64,000 nt of DNA, taken from NCBI GenBank assembly GCA_039583875.1, contig CM077149.1, positions 20,659,194 to 20,723,193 on the forward strand, written 5' to 3'. The notes under the pieces are model-generated. The model was not told the DNA's origin. It searched no databases and saw only the letters and a list, made by a program, of their open reading frames with translations. A program made the position numbers and the translations under genes. How positions within the stretch are numbered: position 1 is the first letter of the stretch; each line of letters begins with the position of its first letter. This document shows positions 9,812 to 20,461 of this stretch, piece after piece. Source of the DNA: Platanthera guangdongensis (Eukaryota; Streptophyta; Magnoliopsida; Asparagales; Orchidaceae).

Positions 9812-9973
9812 ATTTGGGTTAGGATTACTATTTACAGACTTTGGAAAAATTTGAATAACAACATACAATCAGTAAAACATAAAAACAACAGCTATACATG
9901 CAGAAACATCACAGAGATATATATATATGGCATCCAGATAATCAGAAGTTCCAGAAACTGTCACCTTACAATA

Positions 9974-12900
9974 TCACTTCTTCTCTTTGCCTTTAACCAT
10001 TTTAATTTCTCTGTTAGGATTTAGGGCTTCTTTGTTGGACCTGGTGTCATCTGCTGCACCCAAATATGTTTGCTTTGAAGGCCTGGGAACCACAGCTACA
10101 GGATGTAATTCCATGTATCTCTCAGCATCAAAGAATTTACTGGAAGCATATCTTTCTAATTCTTTCTGTCTTTGCTCAGACATTGTAGAAATGTTGGAGG
10201 AATCCAATCCTTGATCTCTGGCCTTCTTAATCTGATCCAGTGCAGCTAATTCCTTTAACCTGGTAGTCCAAGCAGCTGGATTGTTTTCAGGGTCCTCAAA
10301 AGGTACATGTGGCTCATACATGTGGGAAGGATTGTCTTGAGGAGGCCTGGCAGACACAGTCTCTTTCAGCTTATAAGGGAAAGGACCTGATGATGTATCA
10401 GATGAAACATGTCCTCCCCTAGAATATGGGTGCTGCCTGGAGTACCCTTTGGAATATACTTGAATATCTCTCTGATTACCTCTATATCCTCCTCTCCTAG
10501 AATATGAACCCCTGGATTGGCTTTCCCTTTGATAGGATCTGGCATGAGGTTGATAGGGAGCCTGGCTTCTGGCTGGGGGTTGACTTGCAGAGCTTCCACC
10601 TGCACCTGCATCAGGAGGAGGTGGTGGAGGAGGATGAGGGTGCTGGAATTTGGATGAGCCCTTCTCATATTTTCTCTTTTTCTTCATGGCTTTCAGCTGG
10701 TTCTTGGAATACTGCATCCAGTGTTCAGTGATTGGGCAATTATGAAGGATATAATAAGGGATATCATTGTTATCCTTAACTTTAGCAGGAGGAACCCTTT
10801 TCATAGCCTTGCTCCTTGCCTTCCTTTTCCTGGCAATAGTAGCAGAAGAATCATCAGAGTCTGTTTTGAATTCATCAGATTCAGAACTCTGGTCATCATA
10901 TAGAGCATCTATTTTCTTCATCAATTCTTTCTTTAGCTGAATAGAGGCAGATGAGGCAGAAGTGGAGACAGCAGCAGCAGTAGCAGTTGAGATGGTAACA
11001 GCAGCAGCAGCAGTTGGAGAAGGTGTAACAGCAACAGCAGTAGTTGGCTCTGGACAAGTGACAGCAGCAGTAACAATCTCACTTAAAGTAGTAGAAACAG
11101 CAGATTCATCATCAAAAACTGCAGTAGGCTCACAATCAGTGCCCTCTGACATCAGAATGTCCTTGGATATTGGCTCATCAGAAACAGTTGGAACTTCAGC
11201 AGCAGCAGCATTGATTGAATTGACAAAGGAGGAGATCATGCTAGGGTCACAGCAAGAAAAAAGGCACAAGTGCCTTGGATAAGTCTTCTGGAGGCTGGAC
11301 AGCATGGACCTCTGGCAGACAGCTAAAGTAGGCAGAATCAAAGGCAGATAGTAAAGACCTGAGGTCAATTGCAAGAACTGCAGTAGAACTCTGACTTTCT
11401 GGAGGCACAGAAACAGGAGCAGAAAGAGAAACAGCAGCAACAGGAGGGCTCAAAGCAGCAGGCAGAGAAACAGCAGCAACAGGAGGGCTCAAAGCAGCAG
11501 GCAGAGAAACAGCAGCAACAGGAGGGCTCAAAGCAGCAGGCAGAGAAACAGCAGCAGCAGGCAGAGAAACAGCAGCAACAACAGCATGAAGGCTTTCTTC
11601 ATATGGCATCTCCCCCTGCCTAGATGCAGATACATCTGGATCAAGGCACACTGCTGTAGGTGCTGCCTGAGGGAAGAGGGAGGAGAGCCTGGCAGAAAGA
11701 GCTGCCACTGACAGGTGTAGAGGAGCCAAGGAGGTCTCCAATAGTAGAGAGAGCCTGGGGGCAATCAGCTCATACAGCCTGTCAGCTAGGGCTGAGAGGT
11801 CTACGTGCTCAACAGCTGGAGCAGAGGTAGATGGTATGCAAACAGCTGGGGATGCTGGAAGGGAAGGGCTGGAGAAATGTGGAATGGATGGCTAAGGTGT
11901 TGGTAGGGTGGATATGGAGGATAAGGGAATGGATATGGATGGAGTGAATGTTGGTTGGTCTATGATGTGGTGGAGAAGGTCTTGGAATGAAGTGGAGGAG
12001 GTAGGTAAGTCAGGAGGAGAGGATGGGGAATCATCCATAAAGGAATCATCCAGTAGGGTGAAAGATGGAATGGATGGTGAGGAGGTGACATCAGGTGGAG
12101 GGTAGGAGAACAGTGGGTGGAATTGGTCTGCTGGTGGAGGTGGAATGGGTTCTGGAGATGGAGTTGATGTTGGAGATGGGCTAGATATGGTGATGGTGGA
12201 GGGAGCTGGAATGGTGGATGGTTGGGGAAGGGATGGAATTGGTGGAGGAGGAGAGGCAGCAACAGCAGCATCCAGGTCATCTGCAGGGGCAGAGACCTGT
12301 GGAGGAGTGACTCTTTGAGTCCTTGTGCCTGAAGGGGCACTGGAGGAGGGCCTGCTAGGCTTGCTTATTTGCCTGTCCCACTTTCCAAAGAGGGCACAGG
12401 TTAGTCTCTTGGAGGCATTGATGTGAACTCTAGAGGAGACCAGCAAGGCAGGGCACCTGTGCTGCAGGAAAACTCCAATAATTCTTCCAAAATTAACAAA
12501 ACTCTTGTTTATTTTCTTTTTTATGAGGTCAAAGAAAACCTCTCCCCAGTTCAGATTTTTCTTGTCCACAAGAGCTCCCATGAGACAGAGCTGATGTCTG
12601 GATATAGTATCATGGGCTGAGTGCTTTGCCAGGAGCACTTTTCCAACAACATCTGCCAGGAACCTATATTCAACATACAGATTCCTTTTGAATAGCTTGC
12701 TAGGGTTTCCCTCTGGATGACCCATCCTGGCAAGCAGGTCAGAATACTCTTCTCCAGATAACTCAGCAGATTCTTCTCCATTTCTCAACTCAAAAACCTC
12801 TGAAAGAATTGTGGTGGTCAAGGGTACCTGATTTCCAGCTATTGACCCAACTATAGTGCTGTTATCTTGATTATGAGCAGTATAAACCCACTCCTTGATT

Positions 12901-13070
12901 TCGTCAGAAGCCAACTTGATCCTGGTGGTCATGAGGGCAGTCAGATTCTGATCCTGGAACAAACCCAGTATATCCTGAAAGATCTGATTAGTGGTGCTGA
13001 AAGATTCTATATCAATATCAAAACCTGCATCAAACTTCATTGCAGCTATGACAGCAACTGACACAGCCAT
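9974..13070 (-). pseudogene. ORF3 of element A (env-position ORF), broken
   Basis: Start chosen at MAVSVAV (13070), the start of the homologous ORF in C; the Met 30 codons upstream would read through the leader. Residues about 1-250 resemble the 'putative plant transposon protein' type domain (VYTAHNQDNSTIVGSIAG, RHQLCLMGALVDKKNLNWGE). A long Pro/Ser/Thr-rich linker follows, then Ala-rich low complexity, a basic patch RKRKARSKAMKRVPPAKV, a Pro run, an Arg/Gly/Tyr-rich stretch (SRRGGYRGNQRD) and a charged C-terminus. Damage: TAG near 11892 and a 1-base frameshift near 11257. It has no signal peptide or transmembrane helix, so it does not look like an envelope; a nuclear or RNA-binding role is inference. 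Confidence 0.8.
11431..11580. repeat. 39-bp tandem repeat inside ORF3 of A
   Basis: Three full and one partial copy starting at 11431, 11470, 11509 and 11548. Being 13 codons long it keeps the frame, and encodes repeats of VSLPAALSPPVAA. Element C lacks it at the matching place, so it expanded after the two copies split. Confidence 0.9.
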
Positions 13071-13076
13071 TTGTAC

Positions 13077-13087
13077 CTGCAAAAACT
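13077..13087 (-). promoter_or_regulatory. candidate 3' splice site before ORF3, element A
   Basis: The minus strand reads AGTTTTTGCAG followed by GTACAAATGG, a T-rich tract ending in CAG just upstream of the ORF3 ATG. The same arrangement is kept in C (56692-56702). It could allow ORF3 to be made from a spliced RNA. Confidence 0.35.
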
Positions 13088-13183
13088 CAACAAACAAAAC
13101 GACCAAGCGTAGAACTGTTTGGAGGGAAAGAAAATTCTTGCAGAGAAATCGAAAGCGCAAAAGAGAACGACGGCGAAAAATGA

Positions 13184-13191
13184 GTTTTATA
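13184..13191 (-). promoter_or_regulatory. candidate internal TATA box ahead of ORF3, element A
   Basis: The minus strand reads TATAAAAC within CCTAATATAAAACTC, 114 bp upstream of the ORF3 ATG. The palindrome array at 13198-13450 ends only a few bases upstream of it. C has the same box at the same spacing (56797-56804). Confidence 0.5.
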
Positions 13192-13197
13192 TTAGGG

Positions 13198-13450
13198 TTC
13201 GACGCAGAATTGGAAAGATCGTTGAACTCAGTTCGACGATCGAGGCTTCTAAAGGAATCTGAAGAGACTTCAACATCATCGATCTCCGTTCGACGATCTT
13301 GGAGAGCGTCGAGCTCCGTTCGACGATCGTTGACCGGAAGAGATAGTTCATACTATCTGAGAAGCGCTGAACTCAGTTCGACGATTTTGGAGATCGTCGA
13401 TCTCCGTTCGACGATCTTGGGGCAAATCGTCGAGCGCAGTTCAGAGATCA
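13198..13450. repeat. second palindrome array, upstream of ORF3, element A
   Basis: About six dyads of the same type as in the LTR (e.g. ATCGATCTCCGTTCGACGAT), in the 450-bp gap between the RT-RNase H stop and ORF3. The rest of this gap (13071-13197) holds the leader with the TATA-like and acceptor-like sites; nothing else is seen. Confidence 0.88.
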
Positions 13451-13528
13451 GAGAAATGCTAGACACTAAGCAAAATCAGAAAGTTTGCCTAGTCTTGGTC
13501 AATTTTTAAACTTTCAAAATCTTGGATA

Positions 13529-16500
13529 TTATTTAAGGCTTCCTCCATCTAACATTCCTAACTGATTTAGGAAGAAGGTGTGTTTCTTTTCATCCAAGGG
13601 CTTGGTGAAAATATCTCCCCTTTGAAAATCAGTTGGGATATATTGTAATTCAATTTTATTCTTTTCAACATTATCCCTTAAGAAATGATGCCTAATCTCT
13701 ATGTGTTTTGTCCTACTATGGAGGACTGGATTTTGAGCTATGGAGATAGCACTTGTATTGTCACAAAAGATTTTAGACTTCTCTAAGTTGTAGCCATAGT
13801 CTAGGAGTTGGTTTTGAATCCACAAGATTTGTGAACAACAACTGCCTGCAGCCATATATTCAGCTTCAGCAGTTGAAGTTGACACAGATGTTTGTTTCTT
13901 ACAAAACCAAGAGACAAGTCTGTCACCAAGGAACTGACAAGTTCCACTGGTGCTTTTCCTGTCAATTCTGCATCCAGCATAATCAGCATCAGAGAATCCA
14001 GTTAACTCAAATGCTGAATCTTTTGGATACCAGAGACCTAGATTTGGACAACTTTTAACATACCTGAGAATCCTCTTTACTAAAGTTAGGTGTGACTCTC
14101 TAGGGCTTACTTGGAACCTAGCACATATACATGTAGCAAACATGATATCTGGTCTACTAGCTGTAAGATACAGTAAAGAGACAATCATTGCTCTATATGT
14201 TGTCTGATCAACAGGTTTCCCATGTTCATCAGCATCTAATGCAGCATTGGTAGGCATGAGTGTTTTCATACAAGATGCCTCAGACATACCAAATTTCTTA
14301 ACCAATTCATTTGCATATTTGGTTTGAGAAATAAAGATGTCTTCAACATGTTGCTTGACTTGCAATCCTAGGAAGAAGGATAGCTCACCCATGCTACTCA
14401 TCTCAAATTTAGAATGCATCAGGTTAGAAAATCTTCTGCACAATTTTGAGTCAGTAAAGCCAAAAATAATATCGTCTACATAAATTTGTACTAGCAGGGT
14501 ATGGGACTTATGGGTTCTAATAAAAAGAGTTTGGTCTACTCTACCCCTTATAAAACCATTTTCCAAGAGAAAGCATGCTAGGGTCTCATACCATGCTCTA
14601 GGAGCTTGCTTGAGACCATATAATGCTTTGTTCAGTCTAAAAACATAATCAGGGAAAGTTGGAGAGATAAAACCTGAAGGTTGTCTAACATAAACTTCCT
14701 CTTTGATGTCTCCATTTAAGAAAGCACTTTTGACATCCATCTGATATACTTTGAAGCCTTTGTGAGCTGCATAAGCTAGAAATATTCTGATGGCTTCCAA
14801 TCTTGCAACTGGTGCAAAGGTCTGGTCGTAGTCAATTCCTTCTTCTTGAGAGTATCCCTGAGCAACTAGTCTTGCCTTGTTCCTTATAATTACTCCTTAA
14901 TCATCCAATTTGTTTCTGAATACCCATTTTGTTCCAACAATGGAATGATCCTTAGGCTTTGGCACTAGTTCCCATACCTTGTTCCTCTCAAATTGATGCA
15001 ACTCCTCTTGCATTGCAATGATCCAATGTGGATCTTGCTCTGCATCTTGAATGGACTGAGGTTCAATTTGAGATAGGAAGCAGGTGTGCAACAGGTTTTG
15101 GTTGACCTAATTTTTGGTTTGCACACCAGCTGAGATTTCTCCAATTATTTGGGAAATTGGATGGTCTCTTGATATTACTAAATAAACAGGGGGTGTTGAT
15201 TGTTCACCAGCCTGTGTTGTTGTTTCCTCTTGTAGTACAACAACTGGCTCTTCAGGTTGTGCTTCAATGTGCTGAGCATTCCCTTCATCTTCACTGCTTT
15301 CATCCTCTTGAGCAACCTGTAACTTGTTCAAGTCTTCAACTAGAGAAAGTTCCTGCAAAGGTTCTATGGTAGAAGAAATCTTCTCCTTGAAAGACATGTT
15401 AGATTCATCAAAAGAAATGTGAACAGATTCCTCAATTTTCAAAGATGATTTATTATAGACCCTATAGGCCTTGCTGATCATGGAGTATCCCAGAAACACT
15501 CCTTCATCAGCTTTGACTTGAAATTTTGCTAAATATTTCTTGTCATTATTGTGAATATAGCAAATACAACCAAAAACTCTAAAATAGTCAACTTTAGGTT
15601 TCTTCCCTTTGAGTAATTCATAGGGAGTCTTTCCCTTTAGTTTATGTATCATACTTCTGTTCAACACATAGTTGGAGGTGTTCACTGTCTCTGCCCAAAA
15701 GGATAGAGGTAGATGAGCATCTGACAACAATGTAGTGGCAGATTCAATAAGGGTTCTATTTTTCCTTTCAGCTACCCCATTTTGTTGAGGAGTTCTAGGA
15801 GCTGAGAAAGTATGCCTGATCCCTTCACTCTGACAGAACTCTTGCATAAGAAGAGAATCAAACTCTGTCCCATGATCACTTATGATCAGGGCAATGTGAG
15901 TATTGAACTCAATCTGTATACATTTGAGAAACTCTGTCAGACACTTAAAGTTATCAGACTTCTTCCTTAGAAAGAACACCCAAGTGAATCTAGAGAAGTC
16001 ATCTACAATTACTAAAGTGAAGGATTTCCCTCCTAGGCTTTGTACTGTGATGGGTCCAAAAAGATCCATGTGTAACAGATACAATATCCTAGGTGAATCA
16101 CTCTTATTAAGTGACTTAAAACTATTTTTAGTTTGCTTGCCTAATTGACAAACCTTGCAGAGTCCTTCCTTCTTGTAGGGGCCAGAAGGTAGTCCTCTAA
16201 CAAGATTGTCCTTGGATAGCCTAGCAATAGTTCTAAGGTTTAGGTGTCCTAATCTCTTATGCCATAAAACATTTGGTCTACAGACTGAATTAAACAAGCA
16301 GATATCTACATTAGTTGAAAGAAAATCTACTAGGTAGATGTTACCTTTCCTTTTACCTGTCAACACAGTTGTGTTGTCCTCTGACTTGATTTTGCATAAG
16401 GTTTTGCTGAAGGTCACCTGGTAGCCTTCATCACACAGCTGACTGATGCTAATTAGGTTGTGCTTCAGTCCTTCTACATATGCTACCTTCTTGAAAGTTA

Positions 16501-16693
16501 CTGAACCAATCTGGACTGCACCAAATCCTTTAGTCTGTCCAAAGTTTGAATCACCAAAGATAACTTTGGGTCCAAGCTTGGCTCTGAAGGATGTGAGGTT
16601 GTCCTTGTTCCCTGTCATGTGCTTAGAGCACTCACTATCCAAATACCATTGCTGGTTAGATGTTGGATAGGTCTTCACCTGCACATAAGACAA
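13529..16693 (-). pseudogene. pol of element A: protease, integrase, RT, RNase H
   Basis: One frame with two nonsense codons, at 15107 and 14897 (each Gln in C). In order: protease start with WYLDSECSKHMTG, where the family Gly after D-S is Glu; integrase zinc-binding HKRLGH and CKVCQLGK; core motifs HMDLFGP, SDHGTEFDS and NGVAERKNRT; RT with [11 protein letters not shown] and catalytic [10 protein letters not shown]; RNase H with [32 protein letters not shown] and DIFTKPLD. It starts in a frame one base on from the gag stop, as in C. Non-functional as written because of the stops and the altered protease active site. Confidence 0.93.
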
Positions 16694-16694
16694 T

Positions 16695-18785
16695 TCATTT
16701 GTTTTTGACCCAGTTTACCTTGGGCCTAGGTTGATAACCTTTAAATTCAGAAATGAAAGACATCCCAGGTTGACTCTTATATCCTTCAGGATGATATCTC
16801 CTTGGAGGTATAATCCATTCAGTATAAGGGTTAAAGGTTTGGGATGAAGAGCACTTAGGATTCAATTTTGATTTGCCTTTGAAAAAGTTTCCAGAGTTCT
16901 GACCTCTGTTCGACGATCTTGGAGCTGCGTTCGACGATCTTGGGTCAGATCGTCGAGCTCCGTTCGACGGTCGACTATGGCTGAGGTCAGGTATATGAGA
17001 TCGTCGACCTGCGTTCGATGACTTTCGCTGAGATCGTCGATCTACGTTCGACGATTTTGGCTGAGATCGTCGAGCTGCGTTCGACGATCGTCGATCTTTA
17101 TTCGGCGATCGTCGATCTACGTTCGACGATTTCTGCTGGGACTTGGTTTTCTGAGGCAGATCAGAATTTTTCCTAGCAACCTCTACAACTCCCTTTCCCT
17201 TGTCAGAAATGAACTTGATGGGAGTTGATAAGACTATAGGTTGGCTGGATGAAGCACCCAAGTCCAGTGTACTGTTAAATCTAGAGTTCACTGTGCTTGT
17301 GATGTCCATCAGCTTGATGCTTCTCCCATTAAGGGATTCTTCAAACTTCTTGGCCTCAGAGAGCTCACTTTTCAGTGTAGCTATCTGTTACCTACAGTTC
17401 TCCAACTCCTGAGAGAGTTTGAGGTTTTCTGACTTTAAAATATTGTGTTCAGATAATTGATTTCTGAGAGAGATAATCTCTTTCTCAGACTTTAGCAGGT
17501 CTAAACACAGTGCTTTAAATTCAGATTTAAAATCTTCTGAACTAAAATCAAAAGAACTAATTACCTGATCTTCTTCAGGTTGAGTCTCTGAGTCTGACTC
17601 TGACTCTTCTTCCTCTGAATTGTGCTGTGAGGCATTAATTGCCATCATGCAGAACTCCTTTTCTTCTGCATCATCCTCATCATCACTGGAGCTGGATGAG
17701 GCTTCTGACTCCTCTTCTGTCTCACTCCAGGATTCAGCAACAAACCCTTTTCTTGTATGCTTATTTTTGCTTGAAGAAGGTTTGCTATTGCCATTCCTTT
17801 TGAAGTCTTTCTCCTTCCTTCTTTCTTTCCTGTCCCTTTTGTCCTTGTTCTTGTTCTCTGGACAGTCAGGAACTATGTGCCCTGATTTCCTGCAACCAAA
17901 GCAAATAATGTCTTTATTGTTACCAATGGACTTGTCATACCTTGGCTTATCCTGCTCCTTGTATGATCTTCTTCTGAAGTCCTTTCTGGCCATCTTGTAG
18001 AATCTTTTGGCCAACAAGCTGAGTAGTTCATCATTGCCTGTGGCTTTATCTTCAGGCAGATCCTCAGTTGCCTTGAAGGCTATGGTCTTCTCTTTCCTTG
18101 TGGCTGGTGAAGCAGCCTTCTGTTCTTCCTCTCTATTCTTGATGAGTAGCTCATAAGATTTGAGCTTACCCAACAGGGCTTCAGTGGTGATCTCATTCAG
18201 ACTTCTGGCATCCTTAATTGGCCAGATTCTTGAATCTCAAGTGCTGGGGAAGCACATTAGGATCTTGTCATTAAGTTCAGTTAGAGAGATCTCTTTGTCC
18301 AATGTCCTTAATTCACTGATAATTAGACTTAGTCTGTTGTACATATCTCCCACTGACTCAGTCTCTCCCTTCTTGAAGTTCTCATATTGAGAGATGAGAT
18401 GGGATCTTCTGTCTTTTCTCTCATCAGCTGAGCCTGAGACTATTTCTGAGAGCTTGTCCCAAATTTCCTTGGCTGAATTACATTCAGCTACCTTTTGAAA
18501 TATGTCATCTGACATTGTCTGGGCCAGGATGTTCATAGCCTTGGCATCAGCTACTTTCCATTTTTTGATATCAGCATCTGTTACTGATGGAGGTGGAACA
18601 GCATTTGTACTTGTGCTCTCTGGGGGTCTTGGACACACTGTCAAAACAGAATTAAAAATATCTTCGTCAATGGAATTCATGTAAAGTCTAATCCTTGCTT
18701 TCCAAAGTGCAAACTTGGAAAGATTGCACACTGGAGGTCTGGTGCTAGTATAATCTTTGTTTTGGGCCATGATTTGTGCAAACAA
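16695..18785 (-). pseudogene. gag of element A
   Basis: One frame with stops at 18237 (Trp in C) and 17388 (Glu in C). The N-terminus MFAQIMAQNKDYTSTRPP leads into a UBN2-type gag with KEIWDKLSEIVSG and SHLISQYENFKKGE. A CCHC knuckle CFGCRKSGHIVPDC follows, then Lys/Arg- and Ser/Glu-rich stretches, a coiled coil near the middle (LLKSEKEIISLRNQLSEHN), and an SSNxxRRS repeat segment encoded by the palindrome array at 16909-17131. The last residues, WVKNK, precede a TGA that overlaps the pol frame. Confidence 0.92.
16909..17131. repeat. third palindrome array, within gag coding sequence, element A
   Basis: About eight dyads of the LTR type (ATCGTCGATCTACGTTCGACG). Read on the minus strand they encode repeated SSNxDRRS/SSNAARRS units, so the DNA palindrome and a basic Ser-Arg peptide repeat are the same bases. 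Confidence 0.9.
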
Positions 18786-18890
18786 AATCTAATGATACAC
18801 CACAAAAGAAGAACAGATCTAGTTTGGGATCTTTGGATTTAGGTGTTAGCCTGTACAACCAATCAGGTATGGTATGTTTAACCAACCTGC

Positions 18891-18901
18891 CTCTGATACC
18901 A
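18891..18901 (-). other. primer binding site, element A
   Basis: The minus strand reads TGGTATCAGAG, complementary to the 3' end of initiator tRNA-Met, two bases from the LTR end at 18904. Confidence 0.93.
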
Positions 18902-18903
18902 AT

Positions 18904-20456
18904 TGAAAGTGAAACTAGATCTGATATACTCTAGAGGGGGGGTGAATAGAGTATATGGTTCTTTTAAAAACTTTTACAAACTTTTACAAACTTTTACAAC
19001 AATTGTTGTAATATGTGTGAGCAGGGAAGCAAAATTAAATCTAATCACAGCACTAAGCTAAGCAAAACTCAGCACAAGAAAAGAAAAACAAAATCAAGGC
19101 CAGAAACAAAAAGAAAGCAAGCAGAACCAGAAGACACAAGGAAATATAGTGGTTCCCCAAACTTGGGTACATCCACTCTTCTACCACCCTAGGTAGGAAT
19201 CCACTGCAGGATGAGTTGATCAGGTGTCCTGGGCACCAATGAGCTTTTGATAAGGTGCTCAAAAACAAAAGCAGATTTTTTGATCAGGTGTCTTGCCACC
19301 AATGAGCTTTTGACAAGGTGCTCAAAAACCAGGTTCAAACTTTTGAAGGGAGTTTGAAAAACCCTTTACAGAGTGGGGGTGAGAGAGTGATGGAAGTCTT
19401 CTCTTTCTCAAACAACTGAGAAGACTATGTGGATTGATGTCAAAGCTCCCCCTGAATCTTTGAAATCTTCAGGAAGAAAAGCTTTGCTGAGGGTGATAGG
19501 CCTTCAAAGGTTGAACTCCAGCAATGGATGATTTCAGCAATAGCTGAAATGTTGAATGTCTGGAGTCCAGAAATATGTTGGCCTTGAACACTTGGAAAAC
19601 TAAAGAGATTTGAGGACTTTGAGAAAGCTTGATCTCCTTTGATGAGTGTTCTTGAGAATTCTTTGTGACAAAAGATTTTTGAATATGTTTCTGTAATCAG
19701 TATTCTCTCTCTGTATATTGTGTTCTTCTTCTTGTTCTTGTCTTTGATTCAAAAAACATTCTGTCTTTTATTCTCTGGTACAGAATAGAATATTTATTCT
19801 CTGTCAAGGATAGTCGTTGGTCTGCATTGATTGCATCCTTAATTGCATAAACTCTTCTGGAGGAAAGTCCACAGAGACATTCCTTTAAAAATCCCTTGAA
19901 ACTTGGTCCAGAATTAAATGAAAACGGCTAGCAAATCTCTGAATTAATTGCAGAATAACTCCTAACTGATTTGAATTTGAATTCTGGAAGTTATCTGAAA
20001 TCGTCGAACTGAGCTCTGCTATCGTCGAGCTGAGCTCAGCGATCTGGAAACATACAGCAGCAAAATATCGTCGATCTGAGCTCAAAGATCGTCGAACTGA
20101 GCTCAGAGATAAAGATCCAAAGCATAGTCAAAATCGTCGACCTGATCTCACCGATCGTCGAATGGAGTTCGACGATATTATGAAGTTGAGCTCAGCGATC
20201 GTCGAATGGAGTTCGACGATCTGTCGAAGTTGAGCTAGACGATCGTCGACCGGAGTTCGACGAATCGTCGTGCTGAGCTCGACGATCAGACTTAGTCTCC
20301 AGACTGAGAATCCTGGTCTTCAGGGCAGCTTCCAAACCTAGACTTCTAACCCTTAGACTCAATTCTAATTGACCTATTAAGCTATACAGAAGGTCAAGCA
20401 AATATTCCTAGAGATATAGTGATCCTGACCCAAATTAGTAATAGGGTGTTCCAACA
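18904..20456 (-). repeat. 5' LTR of element A
   Basis: 1553 bp, homologous to 8261-9801, TG...CA ends. It contains the palindrome array (19999-20287) and the AATAAAAG box (19765-19772). One extra 11-bp copy of ACAAACTTTT near 18975 is among the few differences from the other LTR. The ORFs across it are not coding. Confidence 0.95.
19999..20287. repeat. palindrome array, element A 5' LTR
   Basis: Same array as 9345-9632 with few changes. Two differences restore or break a dyad (GTCGGCC versus GTCGACC; AATCATCG versus AATCGTCG), both at CpG or TpG/CpA positions as expected from methylated-C decay. Confidence 0.9.
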
Positions 20457-20461
20457 CAACA
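20457..20461. repeat. target-site duplication of element A (right copy, CAACA)
   Basis: Matches 8256-8260. It falls in the last Cys codon of B's zinc knuckle. Confidence 0.93.

Larger units (their letters stand above)
8261..20456 (-). mobile_element. element A: full-length Sirevirus-like copia retrotransposon
   Basis: About 12.2 kb, with LTRs of 1541 and 1553 bp, a tRNA-Met primer site, gag, pol, a large ORF3 between RNase H and the 3' LTR, and a perfect 5-bp target duplication. The extra downstream ORF, the primer site two bases from the LTR, and LTR palindrome arrays all fit the Sirevirus (SIRE/Maximus) group; the lineage call is inference. It sits inside the gag gene of element B, same strand. 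The LTRs differ at roughly 1-2 percent of positions by eye. Coding capacity is lost through two stops in gag, two in pol and a stop plus a frameshift in ORF3. Confidence 0.95.

Noticed and set aside
12991..13509. 172-codon plus-strand ORF with SSSVRRS repeats upstream of ORF3
   Set aside because: Translation of the palindrome array on the strand opposite the element; the RRS words arise because the dyad reads similarly on both strands. Real coding support exists only for the gag copy.
13529..14894. A stand-alone host reverse-transcriptase gene
   Set aside because: It is part of element A pol; LTRs, primer site and target duplication frame it.
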